NCBI GenBank assembly: GCA_903907995.1
Contig: CAIVQH010000001.1
Location: 1-64,000 of the forward strand
DNA: 64,000 nucleotides
Direction: 5' to 3'
Source: an uncultured Verrucomicrobiota bacterium
Lineage (GTDB): Bacteria; Verrucomicrobiota; Verrucomicrobiia; Limisphaerales; UBA9464
This document shows positions 37,466 to 46,203 of this stretch, in pieces (positions within the stretch are counted from its first letter, which is position 1; the number at the start of each line of letters is the position of its first letter). The notes below the pieces were generated by a model. That model saw only the letters and a program-made list of their open reading frames with translations. It searched no databases and was not told where the DNA came from. Both the position numbers and the translations under genes were made by a program.

Positions 37466-38399
37466 GGGCATCACCCAATGGTTGCTGCGCGTGCTGCGTG
37501 TGCCGCCACAACCGGAACCGCCCGCCGGCGCGCCGGAATCCGTCCGCATCTTCCACGCCGGACGGAATTATTTCCGCCTCCGGATCACGCTCTGGGGCTT
37601 GGGACAGTTCGTCGCTTTGGTCGCAATCGTGTTCTGGTTTCTGGCCCTTCACTTCGTCCAGAACGAGCGGGACCGCGTCCTCGAACAGGCCAGGGCCACG
37701 CCCGCGCCGGTTCCGGCAACTGTGACCCCGACGCCGGAGGAACCGGCCTTCAAACCCGCCGAGCCCGCCGACCACACCACCAACGCGACCCCCTCCGCCA
37801 AACACAAGAAACACCGTAACGACCTGCGCACGCCCGACGATTGGCGGCGGGCAGCGGTCCAGACGCCGGACTGGGTGTTCCACCTGCTCTGGGCCATCAA
37901 ACTGGTCGGCATCGCCATTTATCTCGTGCAGTTGCCGATCACCTACGGCATCCGGAAGCTCGATTACGAGCAGCGCTGGTACATCGTCACCGACAGGAGC
38001 CTGCGCCTGCGCAGCGGCGTCTGGAGCCTGCGCGAGCTGACCATGAGCTTTGCCAATCTCCAGCAGATCACCGTCGCGCAGGGGCCGCTCCAGCGCCTGC
38101 TCGGGCTGGCCGATGTGAAGGTGCAGTCGGCCGGCGGCGGCACCGGACACGGCCACTACCAGCACGGCCGAGAATCCCTGCACACGGGACATTTTCAGGA
38201 TGTGGAACACGCCGAGGAAATCCGCGACCTCATCACGGAACGGCTGCGAAAGTTCCGCGAAACCGGCCTCGGCGACCCCGACGAAAAGCAGCATCACATC
38301 ACACCGCCACCGGTTCCCACCACCGGAGATTCCGCGACCCTCGCCGCCGCGAAGGAACTGCTCACGGAGGCCAAGGCGCTGCGGGAGGCGCTTGGTTAG
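37458..38399 (+). CDS. Bacterial PH-domain membrane protein, second of pair
   Basis: 313 aa. Two membrane segments (LWGLGQFVALVAIVFWFLALHF; FHLLWAIKLVGIAIYLVQLP) are separated by a Pro/Lys-rich loop. A bPH2-type domain follows: LDYEQRWYIVTDRSLRLRSGVWSLRELTMSFANLQQITVAQGPLQ, then LLGLADVKVQSAGGG. The LR.GVW....T(M/I)....LQ.IT pattern parallels the first protein. The overlap with the first gene implies translational coupling and a complex of the two. Confidence 0.84.
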   Translation: MFEGITQWLLRVLRVPPQPEPPAGAPESVRIFHAGRNYFRLRITLWGLGQFVALVAIVFWFLALHFVQNERDRVLEQARATPAPVPATVTPTPEEPAFKPAEPADHTTNATPSAKHKKHRNDLRTPDDWRRAAVQTPDWVFHLLWAIKLVGIAIYLVQLPITYGIRKLDYEQRWYIVTDRSLRLRSGVWSLRELTMSFANLQQITVAQGPLQRLLGLADVKVQSAGGGTGHGHYQHGRESLHTGHFQDVEHAEEIRDLITERLRKFRETGLGDPDEKQHHITPPPVPTTGDSATLAAAKELLTEAKALREALG

Positions 38400-38463
38400 G
38401 AATTCATAGTCATGAATTTCGGCCGTTGGCAGCAGCCGCTCAGATTGAAGGAACGCATCCAAG

Positions 38464-38604
38464 CCGGGTAGGGCCGGCGCGCTGCGCTGGCCCCGTCGCC
38501 GAGCGCAGCGTCAGGCGACGGAACGAACGCCTACGACCTCCGCCCATCTATTCCGCCCCTTCAGGACGGGGAAAGTGCCGCAGCGCGCAGGCCCTACCGG
38601 GTGC
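38464..38604. repeat. Inverted repeat CCGGGTAGGGCCGGCGCGCTGCG
   Basis: The arms about 38464-38486 and 38580-38601 pair over ~21 bases with two differences; the middle carries GACGGAACGAACGCCTACGACC. It fills most of the 294-base gap between the PH-domain pair and the DUF6797 gene, which otherwise shows no gene. Confidence 0.75.
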
Positions 38605-38693
38605 CGAGTCGGCAAACGGATACATTACCCGTTGCGCCGCCGGCTTGCTTGTTGGCCGGCAGTGGTTGAGAATCCGTTCGTACTTCACCTGTA

Positions 38694-41108
38694 ATGAATC
38701 CGCCATCGCTGTCACTGCCTCGGCTGGGCCTTGCCGCCAGTCTCGTTTTCACCCTCGCCGGCCCCTCGCTGGCCGCCGACGCACCGCCCGTGCGCGGGCC
38801 GTTCTGGTCCGGCACCATCATGCTGGGAAAGGACCGGCCAGCCGCCATGAAAGGCCTCGCCATCACGCTCGGCGCGGCGAAGGACCACTATGTGGTCTAT
38901 GACCTCGACACGCTGCGCCTGGCGGTGGGCTGGTCGGGCGACTTCCTGAACTTCGGCAACACACTCACCAAGATCGAGTGGCCGCCGCCGCCGAGCGTGA
39001 AGGGCACCAACATCATCGTCGAGACGATGATGGGGCCTGGCTGGGCCAGCCCGGCCGGTCAACTGGCCGATTCACGCGCCCGTCAGCAGGGCCCGCTGCC
39101 GAAGGACTGGGCGCACTACGAGGGTCTGTACATCAATGGCGACCAGGTGGTGCTCAGCTACACGGTCGGCGGCGTGCCGGTGCTGGAAAGCCCTGGCTAC
39201 GACGCCGCCATGGGCCGCGAGGCGATTACCCGGACCATCCAGTTTACCAAGCCGGCCAAAGGCGTGACCCTGGTGCTGGCTTCAGGTGCCGTGCCGGGCA
39301 CCCCCACGCTGATGCTGGGTGAGCCGTTCGTTGGCAACATTGCCCTGACCAATGGCGCACATCTGAACATCGGCGGCACCGGCCTTCCGACGGATTCCAG
39401 CATCGAGACGTCGGCGGACGGTACTGTGTCGCTGAGGCTGGCCAAGGTCGCGGCCAACAAGCCCTTCCTGCTCAGCTTTGCGCGCGCAACCGGTTCCGCC
39501 TCCATCAAGAACGGCGGCAAGATCACTGACCTGCGCACCCTGACCAAGGGCGGTCCGCCCCATTGGACCGAGACGCCCATCACCCAGGGCGTGCGCGGCA
39601 CCAACGACGGCCCGTATCAGGTGGATACGATCACCGAGCCGTTCCCCAACGTTTACAATACGCGCACCTTCTGGGGCGGCTTTGACTTCCTGCCCGACGG
39701 TCGCGCGGTCATCTGCGCCTTTCACGGCGACGTGTGGATCGTCTCCGGCATCGACGACAAGCTCGACAAGCTGACGTGGAAGCGGTTTGCCACCGGCCTC
39801 TTCCAGCCGCTCGGGGTGAAGGTCCAGAAGGGCGAGATTTACGTCGCCGGCCGCGACCAGATCACGCACCTGAAGGATCTCAACGGCGACGGCGAAGCGG
39901 ATCTCTACGAGAACTTCAACAACGACACCGTGGTCACGCCGAACTACCACGAGTTCGTTCTCGATCTGCACACCGACTCCAAGGGCAACTTCTACTACTG
40001 CAAGGGCGCGCCCTGGGAGCCGAACGTCACTTCGCCGCACCAGGGCACGATGCTGAAAGTCTCGCCGGACGGTAAGAAGCTGGAGGTTTACGCCACCGGT
40101 CTCCGGGCGCCGAACGGCATGACCATCGGTCCCGACGACACCATCCTCGTCGGCGACAACCAGGGCCACTGGATGCCCTCCTCGAAGCTCAACCTGGTGA
40201 AACCCGGTGCCTTCATGGGCATGACGCCTTCCGCCCAGCGCGAGCTGACCCTGCGCTATCCGGACGGCCACGAGATCAAGGTGAACCCCAGCGATCCCGA
40301 CGCCCGCAAGGCGAACAACCTGAAGGGCTGGGAAGGCGCGATGCCGATCCCGACGAGCTATGACGAGCCGATCGCGTGGTTGCCCATGCGCTGGGACAAT
40401 TCCAGTGGTGGCCAGGTCTACGTCACCAGCGACAAGTGGGGCCCATGGAAGGGTGCGCCGCTGTTCCTGAGCTACGGCAAGTGCCTGCTCTACGGCGTGC
40501 TGATGGACGACGTGGACGGCACGAAGCAGGCCAGCATGGTGCCTTTCAACCTCAAGTTCGCCAGCGGCATCATGCGCGCCCGGTTCAATGACCACGACGG
40601 CCAGCTCTACGTCGCCGGCCTCAAGGGCTGGCAGAACTCCGCCACGCGCGACGGCGGCTTCTATCGTGTGCGTTACACCGGCCAGCCGGTGCGGATGCCG
40701 GTGAAGGCCCACGCCGCCAAAAACGGCATCGAGCTGAAGTTCAGTGCCGACCTCGACGCCAAGACCGCCGAGGACACCGGCAATTACGCGGTGGAGCTGT
40801 GGAATTACCGCTACACCGGCAACTACGGTTCGCCCGAGGTCTCCGTGAAGGAAGCCCACCAAGTACCGGTGAAGGAACCGGGCAAGCCGGGGCAGGGTCC
40901 CCAAAAGGACATGCACGACAAGCTGGAGGTGAAATCCGCCAAGCTCTCGGCCGACAAGCGCACGCTGTTCCTCGAAGTCGAGGGCATGCAGCCCGCCGAC
41001 CAGTTCAGCGTGAAGTATTCGGTGAACGCCGCGGATGGCGCGGAACTGCACTCCGAAGTCATCGGCACCATCCACAAGCTCGGCGCCGAGATGTCGGCGC
41101 TGCGGTAA
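38694..41108 (+). CDS. Secreted DUF6797-type protein with glucose/sorbosone-dehydrogenase-like propeller
   Basis: 804 aa. Signal peptide (LGLAASLVFTLAGPSLAA). Residues ~30-270 form the N-terminal DUF6797-type beta domain (YVVYDLDTLRLAVGWSGDFLNF). Residues ~310-660 form a propeller with FDFLPDGRAVICAFHGDVWIVSG, ITHLKDLNGDGEADLYENF and APNGMTIGPDDTILVGDNQGHWMP, as in PVC membrane-bound dehydrogenase-like proteins. The C-terminus (PVKAHAAKNGIELKFSADLDA) is Ig-like. There is no c-type heme motif, unlike many relatives. Probably periplasmic carbohydrate metabolism; activity unproven. An intrinsic terminator follows. Confidence 0.83.
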   Translation: MNPPSLSLPRLGLAASLVFTLAGPSLAADAPPVRGPFWSGTIMLGKDRPAAMKGLAITLGAAKDHYVVYDLDTLRLAVGWSGDFLNFGNTLTKIEWPPPPSVKGTNIIVETMMGPGWASPAGQLADSRARQQGPLPKDWAHYEGLYINGDQVVLSYTVGGVPVLESPGYDAAMGREAITRTIQFTKPAKGVTLVLASGAVPGTPTLMLGEPFVGNIALTNGAHLNIGGTGLPTDSSIETSADGTVSLRLAKVAANKPFLLSFARATGSASIKNGGKITDLRTLTKGGPPHWTETPITQGVRGTNDGPYQVDTITEPFPNVYNTRTFWGGFDFLPDGRAVICAFHGDVWIVSGIDDKLDKLTWKRFATGLFQPLGVKVQKGEIYVAGRDQITHLKDLNGDGEADLYENFNNDTVVTPNYHEFVLDLHTDSKGNFYYCKGAPWEPNVTSPHQGTMLKVSPDGKKLEVYATGLRAPNGMTIGPDDTILVGDNQGHWMPSSKLNLVKPGAFMGMTPSAQRELTLRYPDGHEIKVNPSDPDARKANNLKGWEGAMPIPTSYDEPIAWLPMRWDNSSGGQVYVTSDKWGPWKGAPLFLSYGKCLLYGVLMDDVDGTKQASMVPFNLKFASGIMRARFNDHDGQLYVAGLKGWQNSATRDGGFYRVRYTGQPVRMPVKAHAAKNGIELKFSADLDAKTAEDTGNYAVELWNYRYTGNYGSPEVSVKEAHQVPVKEPGKPGQGPQKDMHDKLEVKSAKLSADKRTLFLEVEGMQPADQFSVKYSVNAADGAELHSEVIGTIHKLGAEMSALR

Positions 41109-41137
41109 CCAGACGTTTTTCGAGCTTTGATCACAAG

Positions 41138-41168
41138 AGCCGTGGCCCACCTCGGGTCACGGCTTTTT
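41138..41168 (+). terminator. Intrinsic terminator after the DUF6797 gene
   Basis: The stem AGCCGTGgCCC / GGGtCACGGCT, with loop ACCTC, is followed by TTTTT. It lies 29 bases after the stop codon of the gene ending at 41108. Confidence 0.85.
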
Positions 41169-41184
41169 CGTAGGATCATTTCGT

Positions 41185-41335
41185 TAACACCCGGCTTCAG
41201 CCGGGCGTAGAAGCGGATCTTGGGCCCAACGGTTTCAACCGTTTCCCCGACCGCCGGTGGCGCTAGCCCGAGCAAACCGTTGAAACGGCTGGGCTGGGAG
41301 GCTGGTTGGATGCCGGGCTAATGCCCGGCGCCAAT
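41185..41335. repeat. Four-palindrome repeat cluster (same family as 4119-4181)
   Basis: In order: CACCCGGCTTCAGCCGGGCG, CCCAACGGTTTCAACCGTTT, AAACCGTTGAAACGGCTGGG and ATGCCGGGCTAATGCCCGGC. The second and third are inverted copies of one another, so the whole reads as a large mirrored structure. The copy at 4119 carries the third and first types only. Confidence 0.8.
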
Positions 41336-41419
41336 GAGAGCGAAGTGCCGCTGTGCCCGGCAACCGTGACGGATTCCACCCTCGACACCGACGTCGCCGG
41401 GTCGATTCTTTCGCCAAAC

Positions 41420-44400
41420 ATGTCTGACTTCGTCCACCTGCATCTGCACACCGAGTATTCGCTGCTCGACGCCGCGTGCCGGCTGGACCGGCTGATGGAG
41501 AAGGCCGCCAAACTGAAGCTCCCCGCGCTCGCGATGACCGACCACGGGAACATGTTTGGCGCGATCGAGTTCTACAACGCGGCGAAGAAGGCCGGCATCA
41601 AGCCCATCATCGGCTGCGAGGTGTACGTCGCCCCCGGCAGCCGGCTGGACAAGAAGCCGGGCTCCAGCACACGCGACCTGTACCACCACCTGGTGCTGCT
41701 CGCGAAAAACGAGGCGGGTTACCACAATCTCGTGCGGCTCGTCACCGCCGCCAACCTCGAGGGCTTCTACTACAAGCCGCGCATCGACAAGGAACTGCTC
41801 GCGCAGCATGCCGGCGGCCTCATCGCCCTTTCGGGCTGTCTCGCCAGCGAGCTGTCGGAGCACATCCTCAAGGACGACGAGGCGAAGGCCCGGGGCACCA
41901 TCGACTGGTTCAAGCAGGTCTTCGGGGCGGAGAACTACTATCTTGAACTGCAGAACCACGGCATTTCTGAGCAGGCGAAGGTGAACCGCTCGCTCATCCC
42001 GTGGGCGAAGGAGTTCGGCCTCAAGACGGTCGCCTCGAACGACGTCCATTACGTCGAACAGGGCCATTGGAAGGCGCATGACTGCCTCATCTGCCTCGGC
42101 ACGCAGGCACAGCTCAGCGACACGAAGCGGATGCGCTACCAGGAGGCGCAGTTCTACCTGCGCTCGGGGGATGAGATGAAGGCGCTCTTCGCCGAGACGC
42201 CGGAAGCGGTGCTCAATACCCTGCAGGTGGCCGAGCAGGTCGATATGAAGATCCGCTTCGGCAAGGGCGCCGAGCACTATCCCGTCTTCCAGCCGCCCGA
42301 GGTGTGGACCCGCGAGGGCTACCTGCGAAAGGTGCTCTGCGACGGGCTGCTGAAGCGCTACACCATCGCCGCCCATGTCGCGGGCAACGACATCGTGGTG
42401 GATGGGATCACCGACCCGAAGCGGCTCGCGTTTTTGTTTCCGCAAGCGCCGGCGGGCCTGGAAAGTAATCAGTCATCAGTGATCAGTAATCAGTCAGAGG
42501 CCGCAACGCCCACGTCTGATTCACTGAATACTGACCCACTGATTACTGATTTACTGCTCACGGACCCGCGCCATCCGCACGTCCAGGCCGCCATCAAGAC
42601 CATCCTCGACCGGCTCAGCCTTGAGCTCGGGGTGATCGAGAAGACCGGTTACATCTCCTACTTTCTGATCGTCGGCGATTTCATCCGTTGGGGGCGCGAT
42701 CACGGCATCGCGTGCGTGGCGCGTGGTTCGGCGGCCGGTTCGATGGTCACGTACCTGCTGGAGATCGCGAACGTCGATCCGCTCCGTTACGGGCTGCTCT
42801 TCGAGCGTTTCCTGAATCCCGAGCGCGTAAGCCCGCCCGACATCGATATCGACTTCGCCGACGACCGTCGCGCCGAGGTGATCGAGTACGTCCGCAACAA
42901 ATACGGCCGCGACGCCGTCGCGCAGATCATCACGTTTGGCACCATGGGCGCGAAGTCCGTGCTGCGTGACGTGGGCCGCGTGATGGGCCTGAGCTTTGGC
43001 GAGTGCGACCGCCTCGCGAAGATGATCACGGACGTAAAGTGGGGCCTGAAGGACGCGCTGGAGAAGAACGCGGAGTTCAAGACCGCCTACAACTCCGAGG
43101 AGGTCACGCGCGAGCTGGTCGATTATGCGCTCGTCCTGGAAGACCAGGCGCGCAGCGCCGGTGTGCACGCGGCGGGCGTGGTCATCGGCGCGCAGCCGCT
43201 GGTGAACCTGCTCCCGCTGAAGCAGGACGACGACGGCGGCATCGTCACGCAGTACGCGATGGGGCCGGTGGGAGATCTGGGCCTGCTGAAAATGGACTTC
43301 CTCGGGCTGAAGACGCTCACCGTCCTCCGCAACACCGTCGAGATGGTGCGGCGCACTCGGGGTTTCACGATTGATCTGGAGACGCTGCCGCTCGATGACG
43401 CCAAGACGTACGAGCTGCTGAACAACGCGCAGACGCTGGGGGTGTTCCAGCTGGAATCCGGCGGCATGCGCGACCTCTGCAAGAAGTTCCAGATCCAGTC
43501 GGTCGAGCACATCACCGCGCTCATCTCGCTCTACCGGCCGGGGCCGATGGACCTGATCCCCGACTTCATCAAGCGCCGCCACGGCGAGCAGGTCGTGGAG
43601 TATCCGCACCCGCTGCTGGAGCCGATCGCCCGGGAGACCTACGGCATCCTGATCTATCAGGAGCAGGTGATGCAGGCCACGCAGATCCTGGCCGGATACA
43701 CGCTCGGCGGCGCGGACCTGCTGCGGCGCGCGATGGGCAAGAAGAAGCTCGAGGAGATGGCCCTGCAGCGGGAGAACTTCGTGAAGGGCTGCGCCGAGAA
43801 GAACCAGATTCCCGCACCCAAGGCGAACGAGGTGTTCGACCTCCTGGAGAAATTCGCCGGCTACGGCTTCAACAAGTCGCATGCCGCCGCCTACGCCATC
43901 GTCGCGTACCAGACCGCGTACCTGAAGGCGAACTACCCGGTGGAGTTCCTCAGCGCGATGATGACGAACGACCAGGCGGACCTGGCGAAGCTCGCGCAGT
44001 TCATCGGCGAGGCGAAGGGCTTCGGCATCCCGGTGCTCGGCCCGGATGTGAACGAGTCGGATGTGAGTTTCGCGCCGGCCACGCTGAGCCGGATGGGTGG
44101 CAGCCATGGCGACAGCAACAGCACTGTGGGCGATTCCTGCGCCGACCAGTCACCGGCGGCTGGCACCGCTGACGGTTCGGCGAAGGCTCCCATTCGCTTC
44201 GGTCTGGCGGCGATCAAGGGCGTCGGCGAAATCGCCGTCCAATCCATCCTCGACGCCCGGCGCGAAGGCGGGCCCTTCACGTCGTTGCAGGATCTCTGCG
44301 AGCGCGTGGACACCCGCACGGTGAACAAGAAAGTCCTCGAAGCGCTCGTCAAGGCCGGGGCCTGCGACGCCCTTGGCGCGAATCGCGCCACGCTGTTCGT

Positions 44401-45247
44401 GCAGATCGAACACTCCCTGGCCCGCGCCGGCTCGATGGCGGCGGACAAGGCCAAGGGGCAGTCCTCGCTCTTCGACAGCTTCGACGCGGCTCCGAAGAAG
44501 AAGGTGGAAAAGCCCATCGTCCTGCCCGACTGGCCGATCGCGGAACGCCTGTCCAACGAGAAGGAACTGCTCGGCATCTACGTCAGTGGTCATCCGTTGG
44601 AGCCATACGCCAAGCTGCTCGAACGCTACGCGCTGCACACCGTGGCCGACCTGGCCGCCCAGCCCAATCGCAGCGTCGTCCGCCTCGGCGGCCTCGTGAG
44701 CGCGATCCAGCAGGGGGTGAGCAAGAAGTCGGGCAAGCCCTACGCGATGGTCACGATCGAGGATCTCACCGACACGGTGCAGCTCCTCTGCATGAACGAG
44801 AACTACGACAAGTACCGCGCGCTGTTCGTGCCCAACGCCGCCCTGCTCGTCACCGCCGAGGTCAACACCGGCGAGGACAAGCCGAAACTCTTCCCGCAGG
44901 AAATCCTGCGGCTGGAGGACGCGCCGAAGAAGTTCACCAAGCAGGTCCACCTGCGCCTGCGCGCGGGCAACCTCGACCGCACGAAGCTGGAGACGGCCCG
45001 CGGCCTGGCCGAGGCGCACGCCGGGACGGTGCCGCTGTTCCTCGCGCTGAAAATGCCCGGCGGCGAAACGGCCTTCATCGAGTGCAACGACCGCTATTTC
45101 GTCACCCCCTCGCTGCCCCTGGAGCAGGCGGTGAATGAGACCTTCGGTCCTGACACCTACTTCGCCAAGGCCGACACCGCGCTGCCCGAGCGCGCCTTGC
45201 GCAAATGGGAACGGAAGAGCAATGGCGGCGGCGGCGATGACGAGTGA
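41420..45247 (+). CDS. dnaE: DNA polymerase III alpha subunit DnaE
   Basis: 1275 aa from MSDFVHLHLHTEYSLLDAA. Replicative polymerase. The PHP domain occupies residues ~1-290 (HLHLHTEYS; HDCLICLGTQA). The palm has GRDHGIACVARGSAAGSMVTYLL and the catalytic aspartates D474 and D476 in PPDIDIDFADDRR. The fingers contain MGPVGDLGLLKMDFLGL, a helix-hairpin-helix segment follows, and an OB fold with RLGGLVSAIQQGVSKKSGKPYAM lies near 1090. Residues ~349-379 are a repeat-derived insert between PHP and palm, and residues ~887-923 a second low-complexity insert (HGDSNSTVGDSCADQ). An upstream in-frame extension of 38 residues runs through repeats and is rejected. Confidence 0.97.
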   Translation: MSDFVHLHLHTEYSLLDAACRLDRLMEKAAKLKLPALAMTDHGNMFGAIEFYNAAKKAGIKPIIGCEVYVAPGSRLDKKPGSSTRDLYHHLVLLAKNEAGYHNLVRLVTAANLEGFYYKPRIDKELLAQHAGGLIALSGCLASELSEHILKDDEAKARGTIDWFKQVFGAENYYLELQNHGISEQAKVNRSLIPWAKEFGLKTVASNDVHYVEQGHWKAHDCLICLGTQAQLSDTKRMRYQEAQFYLRSGDEMKALFAETPEAVLNTLQVAEQVDMKIRFGKGAEHYPVFQPPEVWTREGYLRKVLCDGLLKRYTIAAHVAGNDIVVDGITDPKRLAFLFPQAPAGLESNQSSVISNQSEAATPTSDSLNTDPLITDLLLTDPRHPHVQAAIKTILDRLSLELGVIEKTGYISYFLIVGDFIRWGRDHGIACVARGSAAGSMVTYLLEIANVDPLRYGLLFERFLNPERVSPPDIDIDFADDRRAEVIEYVRNKYGRDAVAQIITFGTMGAKSVLRDVGRVMGLSFGECDRLAKMITDVKWGLKDALEKNAEFKTAYNSEEVTRELVDYALVLEDQARSAGVHAAGVVIGAQPLVNLLPLKQDDDGGIVTQYAMGPVGDLGLLKMDFLGLKTLTVLRNTVEMVRRTRGFTIDLETLPLDDAKTYELLNNAQTLGVFQLESGGMRDLCKKFQIQSVEHITALISLYRPGPMDLIPDFIKRRHGEQVVEYPHPLLEPIARETYGILIYQEQVMQATQILAGYTLGGADLLRRAMGKKKLEEMALQRENFVKGCAEKNQIPAPKANEVFDLLEKFAGYGFNKSHAAAYAIVAYQTAYLKANYPVEFLSAMMTNDQADLAKLAQFIGEAKGFGIPVLGPDVNESDVSFAPATLSRMGGSHGDSNSTVGDSCADQSPAAGTADGSAKAPIRFGLAAIKGVGEIAVQSILDARREGGPFTSLQDLCERVDTRTVNKKVLEALVKAGACDALGANRATLFVQIEHSLARAGSMAADKAKGQSSLFDSFDAAPKKKVEKPIVLPDWPIAERLSNEKELLGIYVSGHPLEPYAKLLERYALHTVADLAAQPNRSVVRLGGLVSAIQQGVSKKSGKPYAMVTIEDLTDTVQLLCMNENYDKYRALFVPNAALLVTAEVNTGEDKPKLFPQEILRLEDAPKKFTKQVHLRLRAGNLDRTKLETARGLAEAHAGTVPLFLALKMPGGETAFIECNDRYFVTPSLPLEQAVNETFGPDTYFAKADTALPERALRKWERKSNGGGGDDE
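42464..42556. repeat. In-frame heptamer hairpin inside dnaE
   Basis: The left tract (42464-42498) is AGTAATCAGTCATCAGTGAT followed by CAGTAATCAGTCAGA; the right tract (42515-42556) carries TCTGATTCACTGAATACTGA, CCCACTGATTACTGATTTACTG. The unit (A/T/G)ATCAGT recurs on a 7-base period, and the halves are inverted. The length keeps the dnaE frame open: it encodes SNQSSVISNQS and, after a short spacer, SLNTDPLITDLLL. Confidence 0.88.
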
Positions 45248-45298
45248 GGAACCGACCCGCGAGACATGATCTCTCTCTGTAGAAACCCTTCCGTGTGC

Positions 45299-45366
45299 CG
45301 TAGCAGCCGACGTGAGGAGGCTCTAATTGTTCGGGAAGTGTGAGCCTCCTCACGTCGGCTGCTACG
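45299..45366. repeat. Perfect 25-bp hairpin CGTAGCAGCCGACGTGAGGA
   Basis: The arms 45299-45323 and 45342-45366 are exact inverted copies with an 18-base loop. It follows the dnaE stop by 51 bases. A decayed copy occurs at 52030-52097. There is no T-tract, so it is better read as a dispersed repeat than as a normal terminator. Confidence 0.92.
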
Positions 45367-45499
45367 CAAGAAAGAGCGGTTTGCTTCGGCAGCAAGTTGC
45401 GCAGGTTTGGCCAGCATTTTGCGCGAACTCCGTCCCCCAAATGGGCTCATTTCATAAAAACTCGTTGTCTTGGGCCGGACCGCGCCTAGTTTCGCGGCG

Positions 45500-46189
45500 A
45501 TGACGAAGACGTTCGCCGAACTGGGGTTTCCCGGGCGCCTGATTGCTGTCGAGGGCCTCGACGGCTCCGGCAAATCCACCCAGGTGCACCTGCTCCAGAA
45601 ATGGCTGGAACAGCAGGGCTGCAAGGTTTTCTTCTCCGAGTGGAACTCCTCGGCGCTCGTGAAAAGCGCCACCAGCAAGGGCAAGAAGCAGAACCTGCTC
45701 ACGCCCACGACTTTCAGCCTCATCCACGCCACCGACTTTGCCGACCGCTACGAGCGCCAACTGCTGCCGCTGCTGCGTGCCGGCTACATCGTGCTGTGCG
45801 ACCGCTACATCTTCACCGCCTTCGCCCGCGACGTGGTGCGCGGCTGCCCACCCGATTGGGTGCGCGGGGTCTATTCGTTTGCGGCGCTGCCCGACCTCAC
45901 CTTCTTCTTCCGCGCGGACCTTGAGGTGTCGCTCGCGCGCATCCTCGACAACCGGCCCGTGCTCAAGTTCCACGAGGCGGGCATGGACCTTAACCTCTCG
46001 CCCGATCCCTACGAGAGCTTCCGCCTCTTCCAAGCGCGCATCTTTGAGCAGTACCTCGCCATGAGCACCGAGTTCCACTTCACGATCATGGACGCCAACC
46101 AGCGCATCGAGGAGCAGCAGGGCCTCGTGCGGAAGCTGCTGACCTCCAAGGTGGCCATCCGGAAATTCGCCACGAACAAGGCGCTCTGA
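45500..46189 (+). CDS. Thymidylate-kinase-like protein, first of tandem pair
   Basis: 229 aa from MTKTFAELGFPGRLIAVEG. Canonical Walker A GLDGSGKST with Lys25. TDFADRYERQLLPLLRAGYIVLCDRYIFTAFARDVVRG corresponds to the dTMP-kinase region with the DR(Y/F) motif, although the usual SxxAYQG that follows it is not present (FTAFARDVVRG instead). It should phosphorylate dTMP or a related nucleotide, but the divergent DRY region leaves the substrate open. It is followed 14 bases later by a paralogue. Confidence 0.86.
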   Translation: MTKTFAELGFPGRLIAVEGLDGSGKSTQVHLLQKWLEQQGCKVFFSEWNSSALVKSATSKGKKQNLLTPTTFSLIHATDFADRYERQLLPLLRAGYIVLCDRYIFTAFARDVVRGCPPDWVRGVYSFAALPDLTFFFRADLEVSLARILDNRPVLKFHEAGMDLNLSPDPYESFRLFQARIFEQYLAMSTEFHFTIMDANQRIEEQQGLVRKLLTSKVAIRKFATNKAL

Positions 46190-46203
46190 CTTCCCCTTTC
46201 GTT

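Larger units (their letters stand above)
41109..41419. other. Intergenic region with terminator and a double hairpin repeat
   Basis: About 310 bases. It holds the terminator at 41138-41168 and the repeat at 41185-41335. The dnaE leader is the last ~85 bases; it is GC-rich, and I see no defensible promoter. Confidence 0.5.

Noticed and set aside
39282-41150. A 1.9-kb open frame on the minus strand under the DUF6797 gene
   Set aside because: Same shadow effect; the plus-strand product has a signal peptide, propeller motifs and a terminator after it.
42464-42556. Possibility that the dnaE insert is an intein or intron
   Set aside because: Only ~31 codons, no splicing motifs or endonuclease domain, and the frame is uninterrupted.
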